Notes: generated by a model not told the origin, from the sequence alone. Numbered from the stretch's first letter, positions 34,905 through 47,672 are shown. The stretch is 64,000 bases of DNA from Lentzea atacamensis (GCF_003269295.1 NZ_QLTT01000011.1:186001-250000), one strand, 5' to 3'. A program made the numbers and translations.

Positions 34905-34920
34905 ATCGACGAACGTCGAT
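34905..34920. promoter_or_regulatory. ArsR/SmtB-type operator candidate
   Basis: ATCGAC-GAAC-GTCGAT is a perfect dyad with 6-bp arms, 9 bases before the GTG of the ArsR-GNAT gene. ArsR/SmtB operators usually have ATCGA/ATCAA-type arms around a short spacer, so autoregulation by the fusion protein is likely. Confidence 0.6.
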
Positions 34921-34927
34921 GTAGGAA

Positions 34928-36370
34928 TCAAATCGAATACTTCTTGACGCAGTACGAGGAGCCTCGGAAGAAGCCGTCGCCGAACGCTTCGACGCGAGCG
35001 AAGCCGGAGGGGACGGCTTTGCCGTTCACGTCGGAGGCGATGAGGCTGTTGTCGGCCAGGAGTTCGGCCACGGCCTCGTCCAGGTCGCCGGGGGAGAGCC
35101 TCAGGCCCGCGGCTGCGTCAGGGCGGTTGGTCAGGCCCGCCCAGGCGCCGGTCAGGCAGGCGGTGCGCTGGCCGGCGGCGTCGTCGTCCAGCGGGAAGCC
35201 CGTGGCGTGCTGGATGGAGAGGGAGAAGCGGGAGGCGATCACGGCGAAGGCCGCGAAGTCGCCGATGCCGCCCTTCGTGCCCTTCTTCGGGGGCGTGCCG
35301 ATCTTCACCAGCGACGGGAGGTCCAGCTGGATCTGGTTGGTGGACGGGCAGAAGGTGGCTGGGGACGTGGTTTGGGCGTCGTTGCAGGGCTTGATGCCGC
35401 CCTTGTCGACGGTCGGGAAGGCGGCGCCGCTCGACTTGTAGGCGTCGCGGAGGGACTCGTCGAGGGCTTTGAGGTACTTGTCCTGGTCGATCCGGGCGTT
35501 GCCGCGGCCCTGACCCTGGTCCTTGTCGGAGAGGTCGAAGGGGCGTTCGGTGATGCGCTTGTTGATCTCGGCCTCGTTGATCTCGGCGCAGCGGGCGGCG
35601 CCTCGCACGAAGCCGAACTGGAAGGCGGAGACGCGGTCGAAGGCGCTGCCGTGGGCGCCCTGCTTCTCGAACGACGTGCCCGCGGAGTCGCGGATGAAGA
35701 ACATCGTCTGCAGGACCTGGTTGAGGCCCTCGCCGGTGGAGAGCTCGAAGTGCTTGGACTTGTTCTCGGCGATCCAGCGCATGAAGACGCCGGTGTAGCA
35801 GTCGGCCTGCTGTTCCTTGACGATCGACGGGGTGTTCGGGCCGATGTTGGAGGCCGCGCCCAGCTTGTACTGGACGGCGTGACCCATCTCGTGGGCCAGG
35901 ACGGTGACCACGGCCATGGGGCCGAAGGCGTCCTTGAGCATCGGGAGCAGTTCGCCGCGATCCCACGTGATGCTGTCGTCCAGCGCGCAGTAGAAGGCGT
36001 TGGCGACGCCGGTGGTGTCGAGCTTGCAGACCTCGACGCCCTTGCCGGCCGAGTCGTAGGAGAGGAAGCGCTTGACCGGCTCGAAGGTCTTGCCGGCGAA
36101 CGCGCGGGGGATCTCGGCCTTCCAGAACTCCTGGACGTCGGCGAGGGTGTTGATCGCCAGCTGGTCCATCTCGCCGCCGTCGCCGTTCTCGACGTTCAGG
36201 TCCGCGTCCGGCACGCCCTGCTTGGGGCCGGACGGGCCGTTGGAGATCTCCAGCCCCGCGACCTTCGTGGGGTCGGGGCGTTCGCCCTTCGGTGAACCCT
36301 CGACCACGGAGGCGCAGGCGGTGAGCGCTGCGGCCGCGGCTAGTGCGACGGCGATTCGTCCGATCCCCAT
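34928..36370 (-). CDS. Neutral zinc metallopeptidase lipoprotein (paralogue 1)
   Basis: The 480-residue protein has a lipoprotein signal with lipobox LTAC, so ATG 36370 is chosen over an upstream extension without one. The zinc site is VVTVLAHEMGHAVQ with the third ligand in KEQQADCYTGVF, the arrangement of the putative neutral zinc metallopeptidase (YpfJ-like) family. Several conserved Cys (VCKLDT, FYCALD, RCAEIN, SYCVKK) suggest disulfides on the outer face. A paralogue lies 2 kb away at 38409-39779. Substrate is unknown; a role in processing surface proteins is a guess. Confidence 0.82.
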   Translation of the reverse strand: MGIGRIAVALAAAAALTACASVVEGSPKGERPDPTKVAGLEISNGPSGPKQGVPDADLNVENGDGGEMDQLAINTLADVQEFWKAEIPRAFAGKTFEPVKRFLSYDSAGKGVEVCKLDTTGVANAFYCALDDSITWDRGELLPMLKDAFGPMAVVTVLAHEMGHAVQYKLGAASNIGPNTPSIVKEQQADCYTGVFMRWIAENKSKHFELSTGEGLNQVLQTMFFIRDSAGTSFEKQGAHGSAFDRVSAFQFGFVRGAARCAEINEAEINKRITERPFDLSDKDQGQGRGNARIDQDKYLKALDESLRDAYKSSGAAFPTVDKGGIKPCNDAQTTSPATFCPSTNQIQLDLPSLVKIGTPPKKGTKGGIGDFAAFAVIASRFSLSIQHATGFPLDDDAAGQRTACLTGAWAGLTNRPDAAAGLRLSPGDLDEAVAELLADNSLIASDVNGKAVPSGFARVEAFGDGFFRGSSYCVKKYSI

Positions 36371-36550
36371 GAGGGCGAACCCTACTAAGAGCGGTTCACG
36401 TGCATGGCGCAAGGACCAGGGGCCAAACGTGAAATTCTCTCACCCTCTGGGGTGATTTCAAGACTGTGCGGACTCGTTTTCGTTGTCCTGCCTATGTTTC
36501 GGAGCGCACAGTCCCCACGCAAGCCTTCGGTGTGGAAGGAGTTTGGCGGT

Positions 36551-37141
36551 ATGGGTAGAACGCGCTGGGCACGGTTCGTCGGGGTGCTCGGTATCGGTGC
36601 CGTGGGTGCTGGTGCCCTCCTCTTCGGCATGTCCCAGGGAGCGCTGGCCGCCTCGTTCGCGGTGTCCGGCCATGATTTCAAGGTGTCCGCCGATAGCTTG
36701 ACGGGCCAGGGATTCGTCCAGTTCGGTGGCGTGGACGCGGGTGCCGGGAAGGTTCACGTCGTTGCGGTCAGCGGCTTCAAGACCGCGACTCTGAACAAGT
36801 TCTGTCAGTCGGTGTTCGTCGGCAACATGCCGATCGTCGGTGACGTCACGATGCGCATCACCGCGGACGGCGTTGGTGGCATGTCGGCCGACAACCTGGT
36901 CGTCAACCTCACCGACCTCTCCGGTGACCTGGAGCTGGGTGCTCCGGACATCGGCATCGACGCGAGCAAGGTGACCAAGGGACCGGAGAACCTCAGGGGT
37001 CTGCCGGGCTCGTTCGGTCTGCAGGCCGACTCGGCGAAGATCACCGGTCTCAAGCAGACCGCCTGGTCCACCACGGCTCAGACCATCAGGTTCAAGGGCA
37101 TGAACCTGACCATTCGCCAGGGGAAGCAAGAGTGCTTCTGA
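36551..37141 (+). CDS. DUF6230 family secreted or membrane-anchored protein
   Basis: ATG 36551 has AAGGAG at usual spacing and gives 196 residues with an N-terminal signal or anchor (VGVLGIGAVGAGALLFGMSQGALA). The rest is beta-rich: VSGHDFKVSADSLTGQGFVQ, GGVDAGAGKVHVVAV, NLTDLSGDLEL and IRFKGMNLTIRQGKQECF. This matches DUF6230, often mis-named cholesterol esterase in actinomycete annotations. Function is unknown. It is the first of a three-gene operon and overlaps the DUF6114 gene by 10 nt. Confidence 0.82.
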   Translation: MGRTRWARFVGVLGIGAVGAGALLFGMSQGALAASFAVSGHDFKVSADSLTGQGFVQFGGVDAGAGKVHVVAVSGFKTATLNKFCQSVFVGNMPIVGDVTMRITADGVGGMSADNLVVNLTDLSGDLELGAPDIGIDASKVTKGPENLRGLPGSFGLQADSAKITGLKQTAWSTTAQTIRFKGMNLTIRQGKQECF

Positions 37142-37617
37142 GGATCTGGCGCGGCTTCACCGCGTGGCGACGTGGCCGGCCCTTCTGGGCCGGCCTGTTC
37201 GTGGCACTGGGCGCGCTGATCATCCTGTTTCCGCCGTACGCCAACCTGAAGCTTGGCGACATGGTCATCTCGATCCAGACGCTCGGTGGCGTGTCCGCGC
37301 TGCTGATCGGTTCGCTGCTGGCCCTGTGTGCGGTGGCGTTGTGGGTGGCGCCGAAGTTCCGGCTCGCGGCGGGCATCGTCACGGTGCTGCTGTCGCTGGT
37401 CGCGCTCGTCGTGACCAACCTCGGCGGGTTCCTCTTCGGCACCATCTTCAGCCTGCTCGGGGGCGCCCTCGCCGTGGCGTGGACGGACGCTCCCAAGAAG
37501 CCGAAGAAGTCCAAGAACAGCGCCGAGAGCGCCCCTGGGAGCAGCACCGAGGAAGAGCTCCCGGACAGCCCAGAGCCCAGCAGTCCAGAGACCACCCAGA
37601 GGGTCCAACCCACATGA
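37132..37617 (+). CDS. DUF6114 integral membrane protein
   Basis: A 161-residue protein with three to four membrane helices (WAGLFVALGALIILFPPY, GVSALLIGSLLALCAVALWV, LAAGIVTVLLSLVALVVTNL and FGTIFSLLGGALAVAW) and an acidic, Ser/Pro/Glu-rich cytoplasmic tail of about 40 residues. It fits DUF6114, which is commonly found beside DUF6230. The GTG start lies inside the DUF6230 gene and the stop overlaps the next ATG by 4 nt. Probably the membrane partner of the two secreted products; mechanism unknown. Confidence 0.82.
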   Translation: MLLRIWRGFTAWRRGRPFWAGLFVALGALIILFPPYANLKLGDMVISIQTLGGVSALLIGSLLALCAVALWVAPKFRLAAGIVTVLLSLVALVVTNLGGFLFGTIFSLLGGALAVAWTDAPKKPKKSKNSAESAPGSSTEEELPDSPEPSSPETTQRVQPT

Positions 37618-38342
37618 TCCGGACACAGCCGCTGGCCGCGGTCGCGATGGTCGCGGTCCTGGCGCTGCAACCACCGTCGAGCTCCGAGCCGCCGCCTCCC
37701 AGCAGCAGCTCACCGGCTCCGACGAGCAGCTCGGAACCACCCCCTGTTTCCAGCAGCAGCGCCACTCCACCGCCGGCGTCGTCGTCCGTGCCGACCGTTC
37801 CGTCCAGCACGGAACCGCCTCCGACGTCGGCGCCACCCCCGCCACCGGCCCCTGCCCCGGTGGCGGGCGGAGGCCGGGAGTGGACGCTGAAGGCCTCGCG
37901 ACTGGAGCTCGGCGGCCTCAACTTCGTCGGAGTCGTCGACGCCCTGCTGAACGGCCAGGTCATCAAGGTTCTCAAGTTCACGACGACCGACATGAAGATC
38001 AAGGACCTGGTGCAGTCCGCCGAGGTGTCGCCGGGGGTCAGGCTCGTCACCGCTGCCCGCGCGGGCAGCACCTCAACGGTGAACCTGAAGAAGGCGGACG
38101 GCGCACCGCAACCTCCGCCGCTGATCGAGCTGTTCACGGTGCAGCTCAAGGGCAACCTGGACATCCTCGGGATCAAGATCCCGGTCGACTACACGGCTGC
38201 CCACCCGCCACCTCTGAACGTGCCGTTCGTGACGTTCACCGACGTGACGGTCCGCAACACCGACCTCAAGGGCGGCACGCTGACGATCCCGGGAGCCCGG
38301 ATCTCCGTCGTGACCGACCAGGCGCCGACCGAAAGGCGCTGA
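37614..38342 (+). CDS. Secreted Ser/Pro-linker protein of the DUF6230/DUF6114 operon
   Basis: The 242-residue protein starts with a short hydrophobic signal-like segment (LAAVAMVAVLAL). A low-complexity stalk of Ser, Pro and Thr runs from about residue 20 to 85. The C-terminal 150 residues are beta-rich (WTLKASRLELGGLNF, FTVQLKGNLDILGIKIPVDY, VTFTDVTVRNTDLKGG) and recall the DUF6230 protein of the same operon in their strand pattern. I do not recognise a named family. ATG 37614 overlaps the DUF6114 stop. The stalk suggests a surface-exposed domain held off the cell wall. Confidence 0.75.
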   Translation: MIRTQPLAAVAMVAVLALQPPSSSEPPPPSSSSPAPTSSSEPPPVSSSSATPPPASSSVPTVPSSTEPPPTSAPPPPPAPAPVAGGGREWTLKASRLELGGLNFVGVVDALLNGQVIKVLKFTTTDMKIKDLVQSAEVSPGVRLVTAARAGSTSTVNLKKADGAPQPPPLIELFTVQLKGNLDILGIKIPVDYTAAHPPPLNVPFVTFTDVTVRNTDLKGGTLTIPGARISVVTDQAPTERR

Positions 38343-38362
38343 CCAGCGCACAAGAGCTCTGG

Positions 38363-38393
38363 AGCCCGCACACGCCCTGAGGCTGTGCGGGCT
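38363..38393. terminator. Bidirectional terminator between convergent genes
   Basis: AGCCCGCACA (38363-38372) pairs with TGTGCGGGCT (38384-38393); the loop holds an inner GCC/GGC pair. It lies 20 bases after the DUF operon and 15 bases before the end of the convergent metallopeptidase gene, so it could serve both. Confidence 0.7.
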
Positions 38394-38408
38394 TCAGTTC
38401 GTCTCAGG

Positions 38409-39779
38409 TCAGATGCCGCACTTCTTCGGGCCTTCGAACACGCCCTCCCGGAACCGCGCCACCCGCGCGAAACCCGGATCCACCGCGTCCTTGCCGCGAG
38501 CGTCACGGGCCGCGTAGTCGAACCGCAGCAGCACCATCACGGCCTCGTCGAAGTCGCCGGGCGAGAGCCCGAACCCGTCCCGGCGCTGGAACACCGCGCC
38601 CGTGTACGCGCCGGCCAGGCACAGGGCCGCGGCCGAGGCGTCCTCGCCCTCCACCGGCTTGCCCAGCACGGCCAGCTCGGCGATGGCGTACCGGGTGGCG
38701 ATGAGCGTGCCGGTCGCGTAGTCGCCCAGCTCCTTGTGCAGCGCCGGCAGCTCGTCCTTGGTGTCGATCTTGATCGTCTTGTCCGACGGGCAGTAGGCGA
38801 CCGGACCCTGGTCACCGGAGCAGGTCGGCTCGGTCTGGGAGGCCTCTGCACGAGGAGACGGCCAGGTCCTGCCCGCGGAGGTGGCCAGTGTCTTGAAGTA
38901 GCCGTCCAGGTCGGGCGTGACCGATTCGAGCATCTGCGCGAACGGCAGGTTGCCGCCGTTCGCGCGGTCCGTGACGTTGGTGAACGCGCGCTGGGTGAAC
39001 GTGCGGTTCTGCACCGACATCGCCGCGCAGAACTTCGTGCCCTGCTCGTAGCCGTCCTGGAACGCCGCCACGCGGTCGAACGCGCTGCCGTGCGCCTGCT
39101 CGTCCTCCGGGGAGGTTCCGACCGGGTCGCGGAACGTGATCAGCGCGCCCAGGGCCTTGTCCAGGGCGTCCGTGCCGATGTCGAGGCGCTGGGACTTGCC
39201 GTCGGTCACGTTGCGCACGAACGCGCCGGCGAAGCAGTCGGCCTGGGCCTCGGTGAGGATCGTCGGGAACCTCTCGGGCTCGCGGCGCTCGGCTTCCGGC
39301 GTGATGCCCATGCGGTTCTGCACCGCGTGGCCGATCTCGTGGGCCAGCACGACGACCACCGCGGCCTCGCCGAAGCGGTCCTGCAGCACCGGCAGCAGGG
39401 ACGCGCGGTCCCAGGCGATCGCGTCGGCGGCGGGGCAGTAGAACGCGTTGCCCTCCACGTCCGCGGCCTTCTGGGTGCACGGTGGCGGCTTCGCGGTGGC
39501 GTCGGCCGTGTCCACCGAGTAGTAGCCGCCGGTCAGCGGCTTCCACGGCTTGTTGAACGTCTGCTGGAACGACTCCTGCCAGAAGTCGTTGATGTCCGTG
39601 AGGGCGGTGGCGGCGAGCTTGTCGATCGCGCCGTTGTCCGAGCCCCGCACCTGGATGGTCTCGGTGGAGGCCTCCTTCTTCACCACCTTGGCTGCACGCG
39701 GGCGCCCAGGAATCTCGGCGGTGCAGCCCACCGCGAGCAGGGCGGTGGCCACGATCAGCGCGATGCTCCGGTGCCGCAT
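38409..39779 (-). CDS. Neutral zinc metallopeptidase lipoprotein (paralogue 2)
   Basis: The 456-residue protein has lipobox LAVGC, then the zinc site VVVVLAHEIGHAVQ and third-ligand region EAQADCFAGAF, as in paralogue 1. Shared further elements are AHGSAFDRVAAFQDGY and the C-terminal LSPGDFDEAV and FARVARFREGVF, so the two genes are clear duplicates of moderate divergence. ATG 39779 begins the lipoprotein signal; the 87-codon upstream extension is a shadow. The DUF6230/DUF6114 operon lies between the two copies on the other strand. Confidence 0.82.
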   Translation of the reverse strand: MRHRSIALIVATALLAVGCTAEIPGRPRAAKVVKKEASTETIQVRGSDNGAIDKLAATALTDINDFWQESFQQTFNKPWKPLTGGYYSVDTADATAKPPPCTQKAADVEGNAFYCPAADAIAWDRASLLPVLQDRFGEAAVVVVLAHEIGHAVQNRMGITPEAERREPERFPTILTEAQADCFAGAFVRNVTDGKSQRLDIGTDALDKALGALITFRDPVGTSPEDEQAHGSAFDRVAAFQDGYEQGTKFCAAMSVQNRTFTQRAFTNVTDRANGGNLPFAQMLESVTPDLDGYFKTLATSAGRTWPSPRAEASQTEPTCSGDQGPVAYCPSDKTIKIDTKDELPALHKELGDYATGTLIATRYAIAELAVLGKPVEGEDASAAALCLAGAYTGAVFQRRDGFGLSPGDFDEAVMVLLRFDYAARDARGKDAVDPGFARVARFREGVFEGPKKCGI

Positions 39780-39912
39780 GAACCCATTGTGCCTGCCGGC
39801 CGGCTTGAGGGACGTCCTACTCGGCGAACTCAGGCGCATACAGAGGCCAACGTGCGGCGGGCTGATCAGGTTCACCGAGCCGGTGCCGTCCGATCGACTT
39901 ACATTTCCACCT

Positions 39913-40359
39913 GTGCGCGAATTGCTGTGCGCCGCACTGTTGCTTTCAGGCCCTCCTACCGGGGCCGATCCGGCGATGCCCGGCTGCGGAGGGGGCATCG
40001 CACCCGACCCGCGCCACGGCGTCATCATCGGGCCCGGCACCGTCGGCGCGACCCTCGACGCGGTCCCCGGAGGCGTCTACGACCTGAGCGCCTGGTCCGG
40101 CAGCACCGCGCCAGGACCGGCGACCGCGACCGGGCTGCAGTTCCTCGACGAGGGCGGAGCTCAGACCGGAAGGACCTACGCCCCCTGGCCGACCTGGAAA
40201 AGCTGAAGCGGTACAACAACTACGGCATGATCGCGCCACCGAAAGCGGCCACCGTCCGGTTCTTCGCCACGACGAACACCGAGATCCACGGCGAGAGTGT
40301 CCGGCGCGCTCTACTGGAACGGAGCGCTGCCGGACAGATCAGTCGGTCTCGGGAACTAG
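39913..40359 (+). pseudogene. Small secreted protein gene broken by two apparent frameshifts
   Basis: From GTG 39913 the frame reads a signal peptide (LLCAALLLSGPPTGADPA), then PGGVYDLSAWSGS and GLQFLDEGGAQTGRTY, and stops at 40204-40206. Another frame then continues as YNNYGMIAPPKAATVRFFAT up to about 40285, and the original frame resumes as VSGALYWNGALPDRSVGLGN to a stop at 40357-40359. Two compensating indels near 40195 and 40290 would restore a sandwich-type carbohydrate-binding-like domain. Either the gene has decayed or the sequence contains errors. The 3' end overlaps glgB by 21 nt. Confidence 0.45.
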
Positions 40360-42492
40360 CCACAGCACACCGGCGGGCGGCAGCTGCAGCAACGCGGAGT
40401 ACGGCCGCCCGTGCCACGGGCTGGCCTCGGCCTCGACGCCGCCGAGGTTGCCCACGCCGGAGCCGCCGTAGTGCGCCGCGTCGGTGTTGAGGAGCTCCTT
40501 CCACCGCCCGGCGGACGGCAGGCCGACCCGGTAGTCGTGGTGCGGCATGCCGGCGAAGTTGGCCACGCAGGCCAGCACCGACCCGTCCTCACCGATCCGC
40601 AGGAACGACAGCACGTTGCCACCGGAGTCGTTCGCGTCGATCCACTGGAACCCCTCCGGCGTCACGTCGTGCGAGAACAACGCCGCCGAAGTCCGGTACA
40701 CCGAGTTCAGGTCGCGCATCAACGCCTGAATGCCCTGGTGCAGGCCCTCCTGCTCCACGAGGTGCCAGTCGAGCGACCTCGACTCCGACCACTCCTGGCG
40801 CTGCCCGAACTCGCCGCCCATGAACAGCAGCTGCTTGCCGGGATGCGCCCACATGAAGGCCAGCAGCGACCGCACCCCCGCGGCCTTGTTCCAGTCGTCA
40901 CCCGGCATCCGGCCCCACAGCGAGCCCTTGCCGTGCACCACCTCGTCGTGCGACAGCGGCAGCACGAAGTTCTCGCTCCACGCGTAGACCAGCGAGAACG
41001 TCATCTCGTTGTGGTGGAACGACCGGTGGATCGGCTCACGCGACAGGTAGTGCAGCGTGTCGTGCATCCAGCCCATGTTCCACTTGAACCCGAACCCGAG
41101 CCCGCCGAGGTGCGTCGGCCGCGTGACGCCGGGCCACGCCGTGGACTCCTCGGCGATCATCACCACGCCGGGGTGACGGCGGTAGACCGTCGCGTTCAGC
41201 TCCTGAAGGAACCGCACCGCGTCGAGGTTCTCGCGGCCGCCGTACTCGTTCGGCAACCACTGGCCCTCCGGCCGCGAGTAGTCGAGGTAGAGCATCGACG
41301 CGACGGCGTCCACGCGCAGACCGTCGAGGTGGAACTCCTCGATCCAGTACAGCGCGTTGGCGACCAGGAAGTTGCGGACCTCGTTGCGCCCGAAGTCGAA
41401 GACGTACGTGCCCCAGTCGAGCTGTTCACCGCGGCGGGGGTCGGCGTGCTCGTACAGCGCCGTGCCGTCGAACTTCGCGAGCGCCCAGCTGTCCTTCGGG
41501 AAGTGCGCCGGCACCCAGTCGACGATCACGCCGATGCCGCGCTGGTGCAGCGTGTCGACGAAGAACCGGAAGTCGTCCGGCGACCCGAACCGCGAGGTCG
41601 GGGCGTAGTAGGAGGTGACCTGGTAGCCCCACGAACCGCCGAACGGGTGCTCGGCGACGGGCAGCAGTTCCAGATGCGTGAAACCCAGGTCCTCGCAGTA
41701 GTCCGCGAGCTCGTTCGCCAGCTCTCGGTAGCCGAGACCGGGCTTCCACGAGCCGAGGTGCACCTCGTAGATCGACATCGGCGCGTTCACCCACTGGGTG
41801 GCCTCGCGCCGCGCCTCCCACTCCGCGTCCTGCCACTGGTACTCGGACCGCGTCACGACCGAGGCCGTCTGCGGCGGAACCTCCGTGGCGAACGCCATCG
41901 GGTCGGCCTTCTCGTGCCACACGCCGTCCGCGCCGAGGATGCGGAACTTGTACCGCGAACCCACCGGGACGTTCGGCAGGAACACTTCCCACACACCGCT
42001 GGAACCCATGGAGCGCAACGGGTTGGCGCGCCCGTCCCAGCCGTCGAAGTCGCCCGTGACGCGCACACCGCGCGCGTTCGGCGCCCACACGGCGAACGAG
42101 ACACCGGTGACGTCACCGGAAGTCGTTTCATAGCAACGGACATGCGCGCCGAGCACGTCCCAGAGCCGTTCGTGCCTGCCCTCGCCGATCAGGTGCAGGT
42201 CCAGCTCGCCGACCGTCGGCAGCCACCGGTACGGGTCGTCGACCTCGACCGTGTGGTCGCCGTAGGACACCAGCAACCGGTAGTCGCCCGGCGCTTCCGG
42301 CAGCTCGCCCTCGAAGAGCGCGTCGGCGATGCGTGGCAGCTCGACCTGCTTGTCACCCCACGACACCGCGACCGACGTCGCGCCGGGCCGCAACGCGCGA
42401 GCGATCACCTGATCGCCGATGGTGTGCACGCCCAGCACCGAGTGCGGGTCGTGATGGGCTCCTGACAGCAGTCGGTCCAGGTCGGCCTTCAC
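40339..42492 (-). CDS. glgB: 1,4-alpha-glucan branching enzyme
   Basis: The enzyme adds alpha-1,6 branches to alpha-glucan. At 717 aa it has the long N-terminal region (N1 module and CBM48: SFAVWAPNARGVRVTGDFDGWDG) followed by a GH13_9 catalytic barrel: ELLPVAEHPFGGSWGYQ, nucleophile Asp in GLRVDAVASMLYLDYSR, acid Glu in MIAEESTAWPGV and stabiliser Asp in LPLSHDEVVHGKGSL. GTG 42492 follows GGAGGAG and lies 3 bases after the maltokinase stop. It is the last gene of the glgE-treS-mak-glgB series. Confidence 0.95.
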   Translation of the reverse strand: MKADLDRLLSGAHHDPHSVLGVHTIGDQVIARALRPGATSVAVSWGDKQVELPRIADALFEGELPEAPGDYRLLVSYGDHTVEVDDPYRWLPTVGELDLHLIGEGRHERLWDVLGAHVRCYETTSGDVTGVSFAVWAPNARGVRVTGDFDGWDGRANPLRSMGSSGVWEVFLPNVPVGSRYKFRILGADGVWHEKADPMAFATEVPPQTASVVTRSEYQWQDAEWEARREATQWVNAPMSIYEVHLGSWKPGLGYRELANELADYCEDLGFTHLELLPVAEHPFGGSWGYQVTSYYAPTSRFGSPDDFRFFVDTLHQRGIGVIVDWVPAHFPKDSWALAKFDGTALYEHADPRRGEQLDWGTYVFDFGRNEVRNFLVANALYWIEEFHLDGLRVDAVASMLYLDYSRPEGQWLPNEYGGRENLDAVRFLQELNATVYRRHPGVVMIAEESTAWPGVTRPTHLGGLGFGFKWNMGWMHDTLHYLSREPIHRSFHHNEMTFSLVYAWSENFVLPLSHDEVVHGKGSLWGRMPGDDWNKAAGVRSLLAFMWAHPGKQLLFMGGEFGQRQEWSESRSLDWHLVEQEGLHQGIQALMRDLNSVYRTSAALFSHDVTPEGFQWIDANDSGGNVLSFLRIGEDGSVLACVANFAGMPHHDYRVGLPSAGRWKELLNTDAAHYGGSGVGNLGGVEAEASPWHGRPYSALLQLPPAGVLWLVPETD

Positions 42493-42495
42493 GAC

Positions 42496-43806
42496 TCACT
42501 CTCCTCCGCTTGTCATGCGGGCGATCGACGACAACGGGACCGTCAACCACTCCGGCCTGTTCGCGTGCTCGTAAGCGACCTCGTAGACCGCCTTGTCCAA
42601 CTCGAACGCGCGCAGCAGGTACGTGTTGTCCCGCGGATCGGCCGCCACCTCGGCGTACCCGTCGCAGAACGCCGCACGGTTGCGCTTCGTCCACTCCATC
42701 GCGCGGTATTCGAGCTGGTCGTCGTCGGGCTGACCGATGAGCAGCTGCCTGGCGGCGTAGTCGAACGACCTCAGCATCCCCGCCACATCGCGCAACGGCG
42801 ACTTCAGCGCGTTGCGCTCCGCCGCGGGTGCCGCCGGCTCGCCCTCGAAGTCGATCAGCAGCCAGCCGTGCACGGTCCGCAGCACCTGGCCCAGGTGCAG
42901 GTCGCCGTGGATGTGCTGGATCGGGATCTGCCCGATGTGCTGCCGGGCTTCCTCGAACGTGGCGCGCAACGCCTCTTCGTAACGGCCCAGCTCGGGCACC
43001 GCCTCCAGCACGGTGTCCAGGCGCTGCTGCATGCCCGCGATGGCGTGCGTGATCGCGTCCTCGTCGGCGATCCGCGTGCCGAGCGCCTCGGCTAGGTCGG
43101 CGTGCACCTTGGCCACCGCGTGGCCGAGGCGGCAGGCCTCGCCGGCGAAGTCGCCGCCGACCTCGTCCGCGTGCAGGTCGGCCTCCGCCATCAGGTCGCG
43201 CACCGAGGTCTTGGCCATGTCCCAGCCCTCGACCGCGTCCGGCAGGAACTCCTGCAGCATCGCGAGAGTGACCGGTTCACCGTCCAGTTCGGTCGAGATC
43301 GAGCCCAGCGGCAGCGCGATGTGCTCGCAGCCGACCGACCGCAACGCCCTGTGCATCACCAGGTCGCGGTTCTCGCCGCGGGCGAGCTTGCGGAAGATCT
43401 TCAGGATGTACTGCTGGCCGTAGATCAGGGACGTGTTGGACTGCTCGACGCCGATCGGCCTGCCGCGCAACGAGGTGCGCAGCTCGACACCCTCCTCGTG
43501 CGCGAACGTGATGCCGTCCAAGTGTTCGCCTGCCGCGATTTTGGTCAGCAGCAAGCCGTTCCGCTCGGGGTCTGCCGTGGCGTCGAAGCCGTCGGAGTGC
43601 TCGCTGATGATCAGCTGGTACTTCTCGGTGCGGCCGGGCTGCTCGACCTCGACGATCACGTGCACCAGATCGTCGCTCAGCGGGGTCGTCCGCAGTGGAC
43701 GGACGGCGGTGACCGGGCGGTCCTTGCCGCCGAACCAGCGCAGCGTCGGCAGAACGTCGGGCAGGGTGGTGACCAGCTTGTCGGTGAGCTCGTCGGGGTC
43801 AATCAC
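42496..43806 (-). CDS. mak: Maltokinase
   Basis: This kinase phosphorylates maltose to maltose 1-phosphate, the GlgE donor. The 436-residue protein begins with TLRWFGGKDRP, the cap motif of Pep2/Mak proteins, and has an APH-like catalytic site with HIHGDLHLGQVLRTVHG and WLLIDFEGEPA. GTG 43806 has AGGTGA in the end of treS as its ribosome site. In many actinobacteria treS and mak are fused; here they are separate, 7 bases apart. Confidence 0.93.
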   Translation of the reverse strand: MIDPDELTDKLVTTLPDVLPTLRWFGGKDRPVTAVRPLRTTPLSDDLVHVIVEVEQPGRTEKYQLIISEHSDGFDATADPERNGLLLTKIAAGEHLDGITFAHEEGVELRTSLRGRPIGVEQSNTSLIYGQQYILKIFRKLARGENRDLVMHRALRSVGCEHIALPLGSISTELDGEPVTLAMLQEFLPDAVEGWDMAKTSVRDLMAEADLHADEVGGDFAGEACRLGHAVAKVHADLAEALGTRIADEDAITHAIAGMQQRLDTVLEAVPELGRYEEALRATFEEARQHIGQIPIQHIHGDLHLGQVLRTVHGWLLIDFEGEPAAPAAERNALKSPLRDVAGMLRSFDYAARQLLIGQPDDDQLEYRAMEWTKRNRAAFCDGYAEVAADPRDNTYLLRAFELDKAVYEVAYEHANRPEWLTVPLSSIARMTSGGE

Positions 43807-43813
43807 GCGCGAT

Positions 43814-45622
<1,809 letters not shown>

Positions 45623-45648
45623 GATCTCCCACCTCGTCGGGGTGTTGA

Positions 45649-45695
45649 GGTCACGGGTGGCTTCCGTCGTCCGAACGACGGAAGCCACCCGTGAC

Positions 45696-45696
<1 letters not shown>
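45649..45696 (-). terminator. Perfect 22-bp inverted repeat between glgE and treS
   Basis: Arms of 22 bases at 45649-45670 and 45675-45696 are perfectly complementary around a CCGA loop; the arm core is CGGGTGGCTTCCGTCGT. The repeat begins at the first base beyond the glgE coding sequence and ends 26 bases before the treS start. In RNA it is a very stable hairpin without U-tract. It could act as a partial terminator, attenuator or 3'-end stabiliser. Confidence 0.75.
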
Positions 45697-47672
<1,976 letters not shown>

